The notes beneath the pieces were generated by a model. The model saw only the letters and a list, made by a program, of their open reading frames with translations. It did no database searches and was not told the origin of the DNA. A stretch of DNA of 64,000 bases from Sphingomonas sp. GTDB taxonomy: Bacteria; Pseudomonadota; Alphaproteobacteria; Sphingomonadales; Sphingomonadaceae. The stretch spans positions 1 through 64,000 of the forward strand of contig JABDNH010000003.1 in assembly GCA_013001055.1 (NCBI GenBank), given 5' to 3'. This document shows positions 36,791 through 45,532 of the stretch, in pieces (within the stretch, counting starts at the first letter, position 1; each line of letters begins with the position of its first letter). The translations under genes and the position numbers were made by a program.

Positions 36791-37060
36791 ATGATGATTA
36801 CCCTGATGTCGCTGCTGGTCATGCAGCCCGCCGAAGTGTCCGCACAAAGTGCAGGAGCGCAGGAGGAATTGGTCTGCAAGCGCATTCGCGAGGAAGCGCG
36901 CCGTACCGGTTCGAACCTGCGCCGTCCCGCCAAGAGCAAGAAGGTTTGCCGGACCGCCACCGAGTGGGCGCAGATCGAGCAGGCCAAGGAAGAAATGTTC
37001 CGCAATATCAATGAAAATCAGGGGAATGGCGGTCAGCAGGGCGCCACGATCGGCGGTTAG
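36791..37060 (+). CDS. Small secreted hypothetical protein
   Basis: The 89-residue protein has a short signal peptide with likely cleavage after VSAQSA (about residue 21). It then has a basic region with two cysteines, VCKRIREEARRTGSN and KKVCRTATEW, which could form a disulfide, and a glycine/glutamine-rich tail. Similar short two-Cys periplasmic proteins occur in sphingomonads, but I know no function. Its stop overlaps the chorismate mutase stop. Confidence 0.7.
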   Translation: MMITLMSLLVMQPAEVSAQSAGAQEELVCKRIREEARRTGSNLRRPAKSKKVCRTATEWAQIEQAKEEMFRNINENQGNGGQQGATIGG

Positions 37061-37365
37061 CTGCGCGTCGCGTCGAACCGCTGGAGTTCGTGCGCGATTG
37101 AGGTCTCGATCAGGTCCTCGTACAATCGGTCCATGAGATCAGGGTCGACGCCCAGCTTTCGGGCTTCGGCGGCGACTTTCTTCTTCACGTCCGCCTTGCG
37201 CCATTCGTCGCGCACGGCCTCGCGGTCGGGTTTGATGCGCGCTGCCGCGTCCATGTAACCGAAACGGCGGCGGAGCAAGCCGACGATCTGGCGGTCCACG
37301 TCGTCCACGCCTTCTCGCACATCGCGCATGTCGTGGCAGTCCTGGGGGTCGCGTATGTCGGTCAT
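37057..37365 (-). CDS. Chorismate mutase (AroQ class)
   Basis: The 102-residue all-helical protein converts chorismate to prephenate for Phe/Tyr synthesis. It shows the AroQ layout: [24 protein letters not shown] (first helix with catalytic Arg), [10 protein letters not shown], and a last helix [21 protein letters not shown] at 37365 is chosen as start, with GGAAGG very close upstream. No prephenate dehydratase domain is attached. Confidence 0.88.
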   Translation of the reverse strand: MTDIRDPQDCHDMRDVREGVDDVDRQIVGLLRRRFGYMDAAARIKPDREAVRDEWRKADVKKKVAAEARKLGVDPDLMDRLYEDLIETSIAHELQRFDATRS

Positions 37366-37403
37366 GGCCTTCCCATGCCAAAGCCTTTTGTGCACTGCAA
37401 CGC

Positions 37404-37432
37404 TTGACCTCGGGCCCGCCCTTCGCTAGGCG
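37404..37432 (+). promoter_or_regulatory. Candidate rpsD promoter
   Basis: TTGACC (37404-37409) and TAGGCG (37427-37432) are spaced by 17 nt, about 110 nt upstream of the rpsD start. The leader could hold the autoregulatory S4 site. Confidence 0.35.
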
Positions 37433-37541
37433 GCGCTTCGCAATTGATCCCACATGCCTGGTGAAGTGGAGATCGCGGTGGATGCAAGGTTCATCGGTGC
37501 GTTCCAGGCGACTGAAACGAAAAGCGAATTGGAGACAAGAT

Positions 37542-38156
37542 ATGTCTAAGCGCACGAGCGCCAAGTATAAACTCGACCGCCGCATGGGCGAAAACGTCTT
37601 TGGACGTCCCAAGAGTCCGGTCAACCGCCGCGAATATGGTCCCGGCCAGCACGGCCAGCGTCGCAAGGGCAAGATGTCCGACTTCGGGCTGCAGCTGCGC
37701 GCCAAGCAGAAGCTCAAGGGCTATTATGGCGACGTGACGGAAAAGCAGTTCCGCCGTACCTTCAAGGACGCCGCCAACATGAAGGGCGATACGGGTCAGA
37801 ACCTGATCGGCCTGCTCGAGCGCCGTCTCGACATGATCGTCTATCGCGCCAAGTTCGCGCCGACCATCTGGGCCGCGCGCCAGCTCGTCAGCCACGGCCA
37901 CATCCGCGTCAACGACGTGAAGTGCAATGTCGCCAGCCGCCGCTGCGACGTGAACGACGTCATCTCGCTCGGCCCCAAGGCCAAGGAAATGGCGCTGGTC
38001 CTCGAATCGCAGAGCCTCGCCGAGCGCGACATTCCCGACTATGTCGTCCCCGACGGCAACGACAAGGTGAGCTTCACCCGCGTTCCCAGCCTTGACGAGG
38101 TGCCCTACCCCGTCCGCATGGAACCGAACCTGGTCGTCGAATTCTACTCGCGTTAA
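37542..38156 (+). CDS. rpsD: 30S ribosomal protein S4
   Basis: S4 binds 16S rRNA first in 30S assembly and often represses its own translation. The 204-residue protein begins [21 protein letters not shown]. It has the S4 RNA-binding domain [38 protein letters not shown] lies 7-8 nt before the ATG. A strong terminator follows. It is monocistronic here, not in the spc/alpha operon. Confidence 0.97.
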   Translation: MSKRTSAKYKLDRRMGENVFGRPKSPVNRREYGPGQHGQRRKGKMSDFGLQLRAKQKLKGYYGDVTEKQFRRTFKDAANMKGDTGQNLIGLLERRLDMIVYRAKFAPTIWAARQLVSHGHIRVNDVKCNVASRRCDVNDVISLGPKAKEMALVLESQSLAERDIPDYVVPDGNDKVSFTRVPSLDEVPYPVRMEPNLVVEFYSR

Positions 38157-38181
38157 TCGCGACGACACGAACCAGAAAAAA

Positions 38182-38211
38182 GGGCGGTGCCGATCTGGCG
38201 CCGCCCTTTTT
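38182..38211. terminator. Terminator after rpsD, probably bidirectional
   Basis: GGGCGGTGCC (38182-38191) pairs with GGCGCCGCCC (38197-38206) over a 5-nt loop and is followed by TTTTT. Six A residues precede the stem, so it can also work on the minus strand. Confidence 0.9.
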
Positions 38212-38219
38212 CGTTGGCC

Positions 38220-38417
38220 TTAGCTGCCGATCGTCCGATCGAGCAATTCGCCGATCTTGGTCAGCATCTCGATCCGCGCTGCGCTATCGTCGAGCTGATG
38301 TTCGAGCTTGTCGAAACGGATAAGGTCGACCTGCTTGCCAGCGTCGGACAGCGCGACTTCCATGCGGATACTGTTGTAATATGCTTGGCGGAAATCCCGG
38401 TCACTGGTAAGCGCGCG
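38220..38417 (-). pseudogene. C-terminal remnant of an S9-family peptidase
   Basis: The last 64 or so residues before the stop at 38220 read SDRDFRQAYYNSIRMEVALSD, AGKQVDLIRF, KLEHQLDDSAARIEMLTKI and LLDRTIGS. This is the C-terminal end of prolyl-oligopeptidase-type (S9) hydrolases, with the catalytic-histidine neighbourhood at EHQLDDS. Upstream the frame runs into the start of aguA with no peptidase sequence, so the catalytic serine and propeller are gone. It looks like the stump left by a deletion or replacement. Confidence 0.6.
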
Positions 38418-38419
38418 CC

Positions 38420-39385
38420 ATGACCTCACCTCCGCTCCCGGAATGGGCCTCGCACGCCGCGATGTGGATCGGTTTTCCGAGCCATGCGGATCTGTGGGAG
38501 GACAATCTTGCCCCGGCACAAGAAGAAGTCGCCGCGCTCGCCTCAGCCCTGTGGCAGGACGGCAAGGGCGAAGAGATCCGGCTTGTCGCCGCAAATGACG
38601 ACGCCGCGGCCCAAGCGCGCCGCCTCGCTCCTTTCACCACCGTGATCGTCGAGCCCTTCGGCGACATCTGGCTGCGCGATACCGGGCCGATCATCGTCGA
38701 TGGCCGCGCGCAGGGTTTCGGCTTCAACGGCTGGGGCGGCAAATATGCGCTGGAAGGCGATGGCAGCATCGGGGAACGCCTCGCCGCATCCGCAAGCCTC
38801 GACTACACCAAGGCCGACTGGATCCTCGAAGGCGGCGCGATTGACGGTGACGGCACGGGCACGTTCATCACGACCGAGGAATGCCTTCTCAACCCCAATC
38901 GCAACCCGGAATTGTCGCGCGAGCAAATCGAAGCCCGCCTTTCAAGCGATCTGGGTGCTAGGCGCATCGTCTGGCTCGGCAAGGGGCTGCGCAACGATCA
39001 TACTGACGGGCATGTCGACAATCTTGCGCGCTTTGTCGGCGAAGGCCGCGTCGCGATCCCCATGCCCGAAGGCGAGGATGATCCGAACGAGCTGATTTAT
39101 GCCGACGCCGCCGAACGACTGCTCGAAGCCGATCTCGACGTCATCGCCATACCATCGCCCGGCAAGGTCGAACGGGACGGCGAAATCGTGCCCGCCAGTT
39201 ACATGAATTTCCTCATCGGCAACGCGGCGGTGGTGGTGCCGCTCTACGGCGCGCCCAACGATGAGGCGGCCGTCGAGGCCATTGCCGACCTCTTCCCAAA
39301 TCACCAAGTCATCGGGCTGCGCGCCGATCGCATCCTGACCGGCGGGGGAAGCTTTCACTGTATTTCGCAACAGGTGCCCGCATGA
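38420..39385 (+). CDS. aguA: Agmatine deiminase
   Basis: AguA hydrolyses agmatine to N-carbamoylputrescine and ammonia. The 321-residue protein has the guanidino-modifying fold with WLRDTGPI, EGGAIDGDGTGT, NDHTDGHVDN and the catalytic cysteine in GGGSFHCIS at the C-terminus. It is coupled to aguB by a 4-nt overlap, completing the arginine-decarboxylase route to putrescine. No arginine decarboxylase is seen here. The S9 stump directly upstream suggests this pair entered the locus by replacement. Confidence 0.93.
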   Translation: MTSPPLPEWASHAAMWIGFPSHADLWEDNLAPAQEEVAALASALWQDGKGEEIRLVAANDDAAAQARRLAPFTTVIVEPFGDIWLRDTGPIIVDGRAQGFGFNGWGGKYALEGDGSIGERLAASASLDYTKADWILEGGAIDGDGTGTFITTEECLLNPNRNPELSREQIEARLSSDLGARRIVWLGKGLRNDHTDGHVDNLARFVGEGRVAIPMPEGEDDPNELIYADAAERLLEADLDVIAIPSPGKVERDGEIVPASYMNFLIGNAAVVVPLYGAPNDEAAVEAIADLFPNHQVIGLRADRILTGGGSFHCISQQVPA

Positions 39386-40233
39386 CCAAGATCACAGTCG
39401 CCGCATTGCAGCTCGAACTGGGCGGCACTGCAATCGAAAACATCGCCAATGTCGTCGACCTGGTGAAGGAAGCCGCGGACAAGGGCGCCCAAGTCGTCCT
39501 GCCTCCCGAGCTGTTCGAAGGCCCCTATTTCTGCCGCGTCGAGGACGAGGACTGGTTCAGTGCCGCGCGCGCGCCGCACGAGCACCCGTCGGTGATCGCC
39601 ATGCAGGAACTCGCCGAACGGCTCGGCATCTGGATCCCGACCAGTTTCTTCGAAGCCGACGGCCCGCATCACTATAATTCGCTCGCAATGATCGGCCCCG
39701 ACGGCAAGGTCACCGGCGTTTATCGCAAGAGCCACATTCCGGACGGCCCGGGCTATGAAGAGAAATTCTATTTCCGTCCGGGCAATAGCGGATTCAAAGT
39801 CTGGCCGGGCCCAGACAAGTCGACGCTGGGCGTGGGTATCTGCTGGGATCAATGGTATCCCGAGACCGCGCGCGCGATGATGTTGATGGGCGCCGACGTT
39901 CTGTTCTACCCGACTGCAATCGGTACCGAACCGCACGATCCCGATCTCGACACCAGTCGACTGTGGCGCCGCGCCATGATCGGTCATGCCGTCAGCAACG
40001 TCGTCCCCGTGATCGCCGCCAACCGCATCGGCACCGAAGAAGGCCAGACCTTTTACGGCCACAGCTTCATCTGCAACGAACGCGGCGACATGCTGGCCGA
40101 ATACGGGGCTGATGAAACAGGCGTGCTGGTTGCCGAACTCGACCTGGCAGCCGCCAGGAAACACCGCGCCGCCTTCGGTTTCTTCCGCGACCGTCGCCCA
40201 GAACTTTATGGACGACTGACACAGGACATCTAG
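39382..40233 (+). CDS. aguB: N-carbamoylputrescine amidase
   Basis: The 283-residue nitrilase-superfamily enzyme converts N-carbamoylputrescine to putrescine. The catalytic triad is visible: Glu in LPPELFEGPYFC, Lys in YRKSHIPDGPGYEEK and Cys in GVGICWDQWYPE. It pairs with aguA. Its stop overlaps that of the convergent UDG-GNAT gene. Confidence 0.94.
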   Translation: MTKITVAALQLELGGTAIENIANVVDLVKEAADKGAQVVLPPELFEGPYFCRVEDEDWFSAARAPHEHPSVIAMQELAERLGIWIPTSFFEADGPHHYNSLAMIGPDGKVTGVYRKSHIPDGPGYEEKFYFRPGNSGFKVWPGPDKSTLGVGICWDQWYPETARAMMLMGADVLFYPTAIGTEPHDPDLDTSRLWRRAMIGHAVSNVVPVIAANRIGTEEGQTFYGHSFICNERGDMLAEYGADETGVLVAELDLAAARKHRAAFGFFRDRRPELYGRLTQDI

Positions 40234-41402
40234 AGGTCCTTGCGCAGATAGACGCTGTCGACAGGCTTGCCGTCGTACAGCATCGCGTCCTTCTTGTAGC
40301 CCGATTGCTCGAAGCCCAGCTTTTCGAACAGCCGCACCGATGCAGTGTTCACCGGATCGATATCCGCAACGAGATAGGGAAAGTCGCGCTCGCGCAGATA
40401 GGTGATGATGGCGCTCATCGCTTCGAGCCCGATCCCCTGCCCCCATTTGTCGCGGCGCACCAGCACGCCCAGTTCAGGCAGTTTGTAGGGGCCGACCTTG
40501 CCGAGCACCTCGCCATCTTTCTCGATGATGTAATCAGCGCTCGCCATGCCCGATCCATCGATCATCGATTGCAGCCAATCGCGGCTTTCCTGAAGTGTCC
40601 TGTGCGGCGGTGTCGACCAATGCGCCATCGTCTCGACGTCAGTCAGCATTGCATGCAATGCGTCGAGGTCTTCGGGACGGGCCTTGCGCAGCACTAGCCG
40701 GTCGGTCCGGATTTCGGCCGCCTCTTCGCCTTTGAGCGGATGGGCGGCGGCACGGTGCACCGCATTGGCGAACATCTCGTCGGTCAGGCGGCCCGTATTC
40801 TGGTTGTAACGGCTGCAGTGATAGCTATCGACGAGGCGCAGCCCGTTGGGCACCATATGTTCGGCCTCGTGCGCAAATTTGTTCCGCGCCAGCGTCATAC
40901 CCAGAGCGCGGCACGCGGCATCGTGCGCGATCTTGCCCAGCGCCAGGATCGAACGGACATTGGACAGGCTGGCCAATTGCTCCTCGAAGAAGGTCCGGCA
41001 GGTCTGAATTTCCCCGCCCGTCGGCTTGTTTTCCGGCGGCAGGCATTTGACGGCGTTGATGATGATTGCACCCTTGAGCTGCAACCCATCATCGATGCGC
41101 GCATCGTAATTGCCCGTCGACAGTCCGAACCGCCGCAAGGTGTCGAACAGGAGGTTGCCGGCGGCATCACCGGTGAATGGTCGTCCGGTACGGTTGGCGC
41201 CATGCTTGCCGGGTGCCAACCCCACGATGGCGACATGCGCATCAGGATCGCCGAAAGCGGGCACCGGCGCATTATACCAGTCCGGATATTCCGCGCGGCA
41301 AGCCATGCGAAAGTCGACCAGTCGCGGGCAAAGCGGGCAATTACGCAGCGGCTCGCTATCGGGCAGCGGCGACAAATCGGCGGGACTGGTATCGTTCATC
41401 AA
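40230..41402 (-). CDS. Fusion of family-5-type uracil-DNA glycosylase and GNAT acetyltransferase
   Basis: One continuous 390-residue frame joins two domains. Residues about 20-220 are a UdgB-like uracil-DNA glycosylase with four cysteines for an iron-sulfur cluster (CPLCPRLV, AC, C in AVKCLPPE, C in QTCRTF). It also has VGLAPGKHGANRTGRPFTGDAAG and DSYHCSRYNQNTGRLT. Residues about 230-390 are a RimJ/RimL-type GNAT domain (LVLRKARPEDLDALHAML, WGQGIGLEAMSAII, NTASVRLFEKLGFEQSG). Such enzymes remove uracil from DNA and acetylate an unknown amine. The divergent folK start is 20 nt away. The frame is uninterrupted, so I see no sign of a sequencing join, but read-level proof is not available. Confidence 0.88.
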   Translation of the reverse strand: MMNDTSPADLSPLPDSEPLRNCPLCPRLVDFRMACRAEYPDWYNAPVPAFGDPDAHVAIVGLAPGKHGANRTGRPFTGDAAGNLLFDTLRRFGLSTGNYDARIDDGLQLKGAIIINAVKCLPPENKPTGGEIQTCRTFFEEQLASLSNVRSILALGKIAHDAACRALGMTLARNKFAHEAEHMVPNGLRLVDSYHCSRYNQNTGRLTDEMFANAVHRAAAHPLKGEEAAEIRTDRLVLRKARPEDLDALHAMLTDVETMAHWSTPPHRTLQESRDWLQSMIDGSGMASADYIIEKDGEVLGKVGPYKLPELGVLVRRDKWGQGIGLEAMSAIITYLRERDFPYLVADIDPVNTASVRLFEKLGFEQSGYKKDAMLYDGKPVDSVYLRKDL

Positions 41403-41422
41403 TCCCGACTAGGCGAGGCGGC

Positions 41423-41920
41423 ATGGAAGAGGCAACGCCCCATCTGTATGCGATCGGCATCGGGTCCAACCGCCCGCATCACCGCCATGGCCGTCCAGCG
41501 GGTGTCGTCGAGGCCGCGATTGCCGCGCTCGAGAAGCATTTTCTGCTGTTCGACGCCTCCGCGATTGTCCTCAATCCCGCCATGGGCGATGCGGGGCGAG
41601 ACTTTGCCAACGCCGTGGCAATCGTCGAAAGCGATTTGGGCCCGGAACCCATGCTGGTGGCATTGAAGGCCATCGAAGGCGCCTTCGGTCGCCGCCCGGG
41701 CAAGCGGTGGGGCACGCGCGTCCTGGATCTCGATATTCTGGCCTGGAACGGCGGTGCGTATAACAGCAGGTCGCTGGTGATCCCCCACCCGGGGCTCGAC
41801 CAGCGTCGCTTTGCTCTTGGCCCCCTCGCCCAGATCGCGCCGGAATGGCGGCCCAGCGGCGATTTGACCTTCAGGCACAAGGCATTTCGCCTCGGCCGCG
41901 CAAAGAAGGTTGAAAGCTGA
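41423..41920 (+). CDS. folK: 2-amino-4-hydroxy-6-hydroxymethyldihydropteridine pyrophosphokinase
   Basis: FolK (HPPK) activates the pterin for folate synthesis. The 165-residue protein starts MEEATPHLYAIGIGSNRPH. It has NPAMGDAGRDFANAVAIVES and the signature FGRRPGKRWGTRVLDLDILAW with the metal-binding aspartates, then IPHPGLDQRRFALGPLAQIAP. No folB or folP lies next to it. Confidence 0.94.
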   Translation: MEEATPHLYAIGIGSNRPHHRHGRPAGVVEAAIAALEKHFLLFDASAIVLNPAMGDAGRDFANAVAIVESDLGPEPMLVALKAIEGAFGRRPGKRWGTRVLDLDILAWNGGAYNSRSLVIPHPGLDQRRFALGPLAQIAPEWRPSGDLTFRHKAFRLGRAKKVES

Positions 41921-41952
41921 GGCGACCCCCGCTAGTCAGCCCCCACGCTGGT

Positions 41953-42029
<77 letters not shown>

Positions 42030-42063
42030 GCGTATTTTCCCCACCACTGCACGGCGCCGATGG

Positions 42064-43083
42064 TTAGCTTCCGCCTAGCCGCCCGCGCGGTGTGCCCTGC
42101 CGCGTGACGCTGCCGATGCCCCAGTAATCGCGCGGCTGCAGGGCATCGCCCTCACGTGCGGTAAAACGCGCTTCGCGGCGACGAAAATCAATCGTCATCG
42201 TGCCGAAGCTGCGCAGCACATCCATGCCCAGAATGATCGCCGGGCGGTTGCTGAAGCCCAGCCGCTCGAACGGCTCCGCTTCCGCGAATGCCACCGGCAG
42301 GGTATTGAATTTCATCGACCCGATGCGCACATCCTTCATCTCGCCATAGCGGATCTGCACGAGATCGCCGGTGACCGTCAGCATCTGGAGATCGAGGAAT
42401 GCCGTAAGCTCTTGGGCGCCCAGACGCCGCGCCAGGGCGGCATTGCCGATGGTGATCGAGCTACCAGTGTCGAGAATGACGTCGATTCGCTTCGATCCCA
42501 ACATGGCCTCGCTGACGACCAGTCGCCCTCGCCGCTCCTTCAGGTCTACCGATACCGTGCCGCGCCGCTCCCGCTTGGAGCGATATGGGCTTGGCCGCAT
42601 CTGCATTTCGCCATTTTCGAAATCGAAGGTCACCAGTTGAAGCGCCAGCTGGTCAATACCGATCAGCCCGTCACTGCCAAGCGCGCCGCGACTGAGCGTC
42701 AGCGCGCTGACATCTTCGATTTCCTGGTTGCTGAAGGACATGCTGGCTACGGTCACCGCCGGGATCACTCGCTCACCGCCAAAACTGACGACGCGGCGGG
42801 CAGGCGCCTGCTCCAACGCGAGTTCCTGCGCAAGTTCCACGGAGATAGCGCTATGCTCGGCGCCGGTATCGACCAGAAAACGCAGCTCCTCATCGACCCC
42901 GCCAACCTTGACGGGGATCGTCATCCGGTCCTGCGGATCGCGTTCGAACAGGACGAGGAGCGTATCGTCGTCCTCCCCCGCGCCGGTAACCTGCGGCGGC
43001 GTAGGTGCCGCGCCTTCCATGCCGGTGGATGCTTTCGCCGCAGCGATGGCTAGCAACGAGACAAGGGTTAGTTTGCCGATCAT
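42064..43083 (-). CDS. Secreted two-lobed retropepsin-like aspartyl protease
   Basis: MIGKLTLVSLLAIAAAKAS is chosen as start, with GGAGAGGG 4-5 nt upstream and a signal peptide to about residue 18. The 339-residue protein has two aspartyl-protease half-domains in one chain, with active-site motifs LVDTGAEHSAIS (about residue 70) and ILDTGSSITIG (about 200). Each is followed by a strand and the GxDxL flap-like region (IGIDQL, LGMDVL). It is presumably periplasmic. Substrate unknown. Both aspartates are present, so activity is plausible without dimerisation. Confidence 0.85.
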   Translation of the reverse strand: MIGKLTLVSLLAIAAAKASTGMEGAAPTPPQVTGAGEDDDTLLVLFERDPQDRMTIPVKVGGVDEELRFLVDTGAEHSAISVELAQELALEQAPARRVVSFGGERVIPAVTVASMSFSNQEIEDVSALTLSRGALGSDGLIGIDQLALQLVTFDFENGEMQMRPSPYRSKRERRGTVSVDLKERRGRLVVSEAMLGSKRIDVILDTGSSITIGNAALARRLGAQELTAFLDLQMLTVTGDLVQIRYGEMKDVRIGSMKFNTLPVAFAEAEPFERLGFSNRPAIILGMDVLRSFGTMTIDFRRREARFTAREGDALQPRDYWGIGSVTRQGTPRGRLGGS

Positions 43084-43294
43084 ACACCCTCTCCTCACAC
43101 CATGAGTGTACGCGCAATCTGTCGAAAAGGATAATTTTCGCAGTTGTTTACCCATTTTCTTGCGGCCGATATCTCCCGTTTGGAGCAAAGTCGCCAAAGA
43201 AGGTACGATTTAGCGGTCAGCATCAACTCTCTGGTAACCCCATATTGATAGCCCTTTTTCTGCCGAATGAACCCATCGGGTCGATGAGAAGGAT

Positions 43295-43948
43295 GTGGCG
43301 TTGGACAAAGGTCCGGTAGAAACGACTTTATATTCGCTGCGGGACGACGCGCCCGACGTGAGCCAGAGCGAAGATCGACGCGATGGAAAGCGGCATATGA
43401 CGCTGTTTCGCGTCGGCGCCATCGTGTTTGGCGACCGGCGCGAGCTGTGCCTTATCAAGAATATCTCTGCCGGAGGTATGATGGTGCGCGTCTATTGCGA
43501 CGTCGCGCCCGAAACCCCGATCCGGATCGAGTTGAAATGCGGTGAGCCCATCTCGGGCAGCGTCACCTGGGTCAACGGCAATAATTGCGGCATTACCTTC
43601 GACACGCCGATCGACGTTCTCGATATCCTCGCCACTAACGAACACGGCCCCCGGCCGCGTATGCCGCGTATTGAGATTAGCTGCCCTGTCACCCTGTATG
43701 ACGAAGGCCAGCGCATCGAAGTGCGCGCTATCGATATCAGCCAGGGAGGGATCAAGGTCGAATGCGAAGCGTCGCTCCAATGCGATGCCGATATCGCGGT
43801 CGCCCTGCCGGGCATGGCGCCACTGGCCGGTGTGGTGAAATGGGTCGCCGACGATAGTGCCGGCATCACTTTCAATCGGCTGGTGCCCCTCGCCACGCTG
43901 ATCGGGTGGCTGCAGGAACGACGCGACGGGCTGCGCAAGGCCAGCTAG
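43295..43948 (+). CDS. Protein with two PilZ-like domains
   Basis: The 217-residue protein repeats a PilZ-type beta barrel. The first half has DRRDGKRHMTLFRVGAIVF, CLIKNISAGGMMVR and a strand ending in NCGITFD. The second has PRIEISCPVTL, VRAIDISQGGIKVE and DSAGITFNRL. The first copy keeps an RRDGKR motif that could bind cyclic-di-GMP; the second lacks the arginines. The start is GTG 43295 or TTG 43301; AAGGA suits the TTG better. A second, single-domain PilZ gene converges from the other side. Confidence 0.85.
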   Translation: MALDKGPVETTLYSLRDDAPDVSQSEDRRDGKRHMTLFRVGAIVFGDRRELCLIKNISAGGMMVRVYCDVAPETPIRIELKCGEPISGSVTWVNGNNCGITFDTPIDVLDILATNEHGPRPRMPRIEISCPVTLYDEGQRIEVRAIDISQGGIKVECEASLQCDADIAVALPGMAPLAGVVKWVADDSAGITFNRLVPLATLIGWLQERRDGLRKAS

Positions 43949-43990
43949 TCCTCAACGCATTCTTTCAATTGGAAAATTTCTCGAAGTTGA

Positions 43991-44404
43991 TCAGTCCTTG
44001 GGCGGGATGATGGGCTCGCTCCACAGCCAGTTTTCCGAATAGAGGCGTTCTTCAAGGCTCATGTCCTTGGCGCGGATCGGCGGACGCTTGCTTTGCGGGA
44101 TCGACTTGGGGCGCGGCGTCGGCACGTGGCGCAGCAACTGCGCGGGTGCCAGCGGCTGGGCGAAGCTGACCCCAGCGCGATGCTGGCGCAACCAGGCGAT
44201 ACGGCCAGGCACCTTGAGATCGCCCTTGCGGAACAACAGCTGGCTGCCTTCGACGGGCAGGTCGTCACTTTCGATCAGTGCCCCGTCTGCCGACAAGTTC
44301 CTGAGCTTCACTTCGACCGTACGACCGCCAAACTCCAGCTCTGCCGTCATGAAGACGTGGCTGCGGCGTTCCTTGCGATTATGGTTCATTGAGCTTTCGT
44401 CCAT
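43991..44404 (-). CDS. Single PilZ-domain protein
   Basis: The 137-residue protein has the cyclic-di-GMP motif RKERRSHVFMTAELEF (RxxxR near residues 10-14) and the second motif NLSADGALIESDD. A strand ending HRAGVSFAQPL closes the barrel. The last 55 residues are a basic, proline-rich tail without a domain I recognise. It is probably a soluble c-di-GMP receptor. Confidence 0.86.
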   Translation of the reverse strand: MDESSMNHNRKERRSHVFMTAELEFGGRTVEVKLRNLSADGALIESDDLPVEGSQLLFRKGDLKVPGRIAWLRQHRAGVSFAQPLAPAQLLRHVPTPRPKSIPQSKRPPIRAKDMSLEERLYSENWLWSEPIIPPKD

Positions 44405-44460
44405 GACGAAGGCAATTAAGCGAAATCGGTAAATAGCTGCTTAAAGACGCTACGAAAAAA

Positions 44461-45102
44461 TCACCGCCTTCTAAGGCGCAGCATCATGTTATTGGCCGGC
44501 ATCAGCCGTTTTTCGCAAAAATCGAGACCACGCACACCGGCCTCGTCGACCAGATCCTCGACGCGCCGAAGACCCCACTGCGAATCGCGCTCCTTTAGCG
44601 ATTCGTCGAATGCCAGGTTGCTCGGTGCCGTCTCGACGTCATCAGCGCGCCAAGGGCCGTAGAAGATCAGTTGCCCGCCTGCTGGCAATAGTCGCTTCGC
44701 GCCATCGAGCAGTCCGAGCGTCGCTTCCCACGGCGCGATATGGGCCATGTTGATCGACAGGATGACATCGGCGCGGTCGATATCCCAGTCGCCATCGCGC
44801 GTATCGATCATCAGGGGCCCAAAAAGATTGTCGGAACCCGCTTCCTGCCGCCACGCCTTGATCGAGGCGAGCGCCAAGGGATCCGGATCGCTCGGTTGCC
44901 ATTCGAGATTGGGGAAGCGTCTGGCAAAAGCCAGCGCATGCTCGCCAGTCCCGCTCGATGTTTCGAGCACGAGGCCCTTTGCTGGCAGCCATTCTTCAAG
45001 CACGTCGCCGATAAACGTGACGTTTCGCGCTGCGGCGGGTGCATGGCGCTTTGCCTCTGCGCCAAGGTCTCCCATCGTATAGGGTGGGATTTGTTCAGCC
45101 AC
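44461..45102 (-). CDS. DUF938 SAM-dependent methyltransferase
   Basis: The 213-residue protein matches the DUF938 family: KRHAPAAARNV at the N-terminus, the SAM motif LETSSGTGEHALAFA, WQPSDPDPLALASI, and INMAHIAPWEATLGLL, with a conserved end NNMMLRLRRR. The substrate is unknown. The start is GTG, overlapping the stop of the upstream ABA4-like gene by 8 nt. Confidence 0.88.
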   Translation of the reverse strand: MAEQIPPYTMGDLGAEAKRHAPAAARNVTFIGDVLEEWLPAKGLVLETSSGTGEHALAFARRFPNLEWQPSDPDPLALASIKAWRQEAGSDNLFGPLMIDTRDGDWDIDRADVILSINMAHIAPWEATLGLLDGAKRLLPAGGQLIFYGPWRADDVETAPSNLAFDESLKERDSQWGLRRVEDLVDEAGVRGLDFCEKRLMPANNMMLRLRRR

Positions 45103-45532
45103 GCGCCGCCTTCCGTGCAGCCGGCTCGCGAATGATCATCCACACAAATAGTCCGAATGGCCCGGCCATCAGCGTGAGGAAAAGGACGGGAAGCTGAACC
45201 AACCGCGAAATCTTCTTGATGTCCGCATCCCTGGCTATCCATTGGCCTACGAAGAGATCGAAGGCGAGATAGTGTGTCCAGCCGACGACAATGGCGGCGT
45301 CTGACCGAAAAAGTCTTCCAATACCCTCGATGCTGCCGAACGATGCGACCGTCAGACCGCTGACATTAGTGATCAGCGTAACCAATCCGACCGAGTAGAT
45401 CCCCGCCAGCAACCCAACGCCAAGATAGAAAACCAGCGCATGGATTTTGGGGCCGCGCGGGGTGAACGCCAGCAGCGCCCACCCGATCATCGCGATGATA
45501 TTGATCGCGCTGAAGACAAAGCCCCAATCCAT
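45095..45532 (-). CDS. ABA4-like (DUF4281) membrane protein
   Basis: The 145-residue protein has four membrane segments and the family motif GWTHYLAFDLFVGQWIARDA near residues 84-103. The plant relative ABA4 is needed for neoxanthin formation, and bacterial members occur in carotenoid producers; the role here is inferred only from family. Its start overlaps the gcvPB stop by one base, so it may ride on the gcv transcript. Confidence 0.85.
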   Translation of the reverse strand: MDWGFVFSAINIIAMIGWALLAFTPRGPKIHALVFYLGVGLLAGIYSVGLVTLITNVSGLTVASFGSIEGIGRLFRSDAAIVVGWTHYLAFDLFVGQWIARDADIKKISRLVQLPVLFLTLMAGPFGLFVWMIIREPAARKAARG

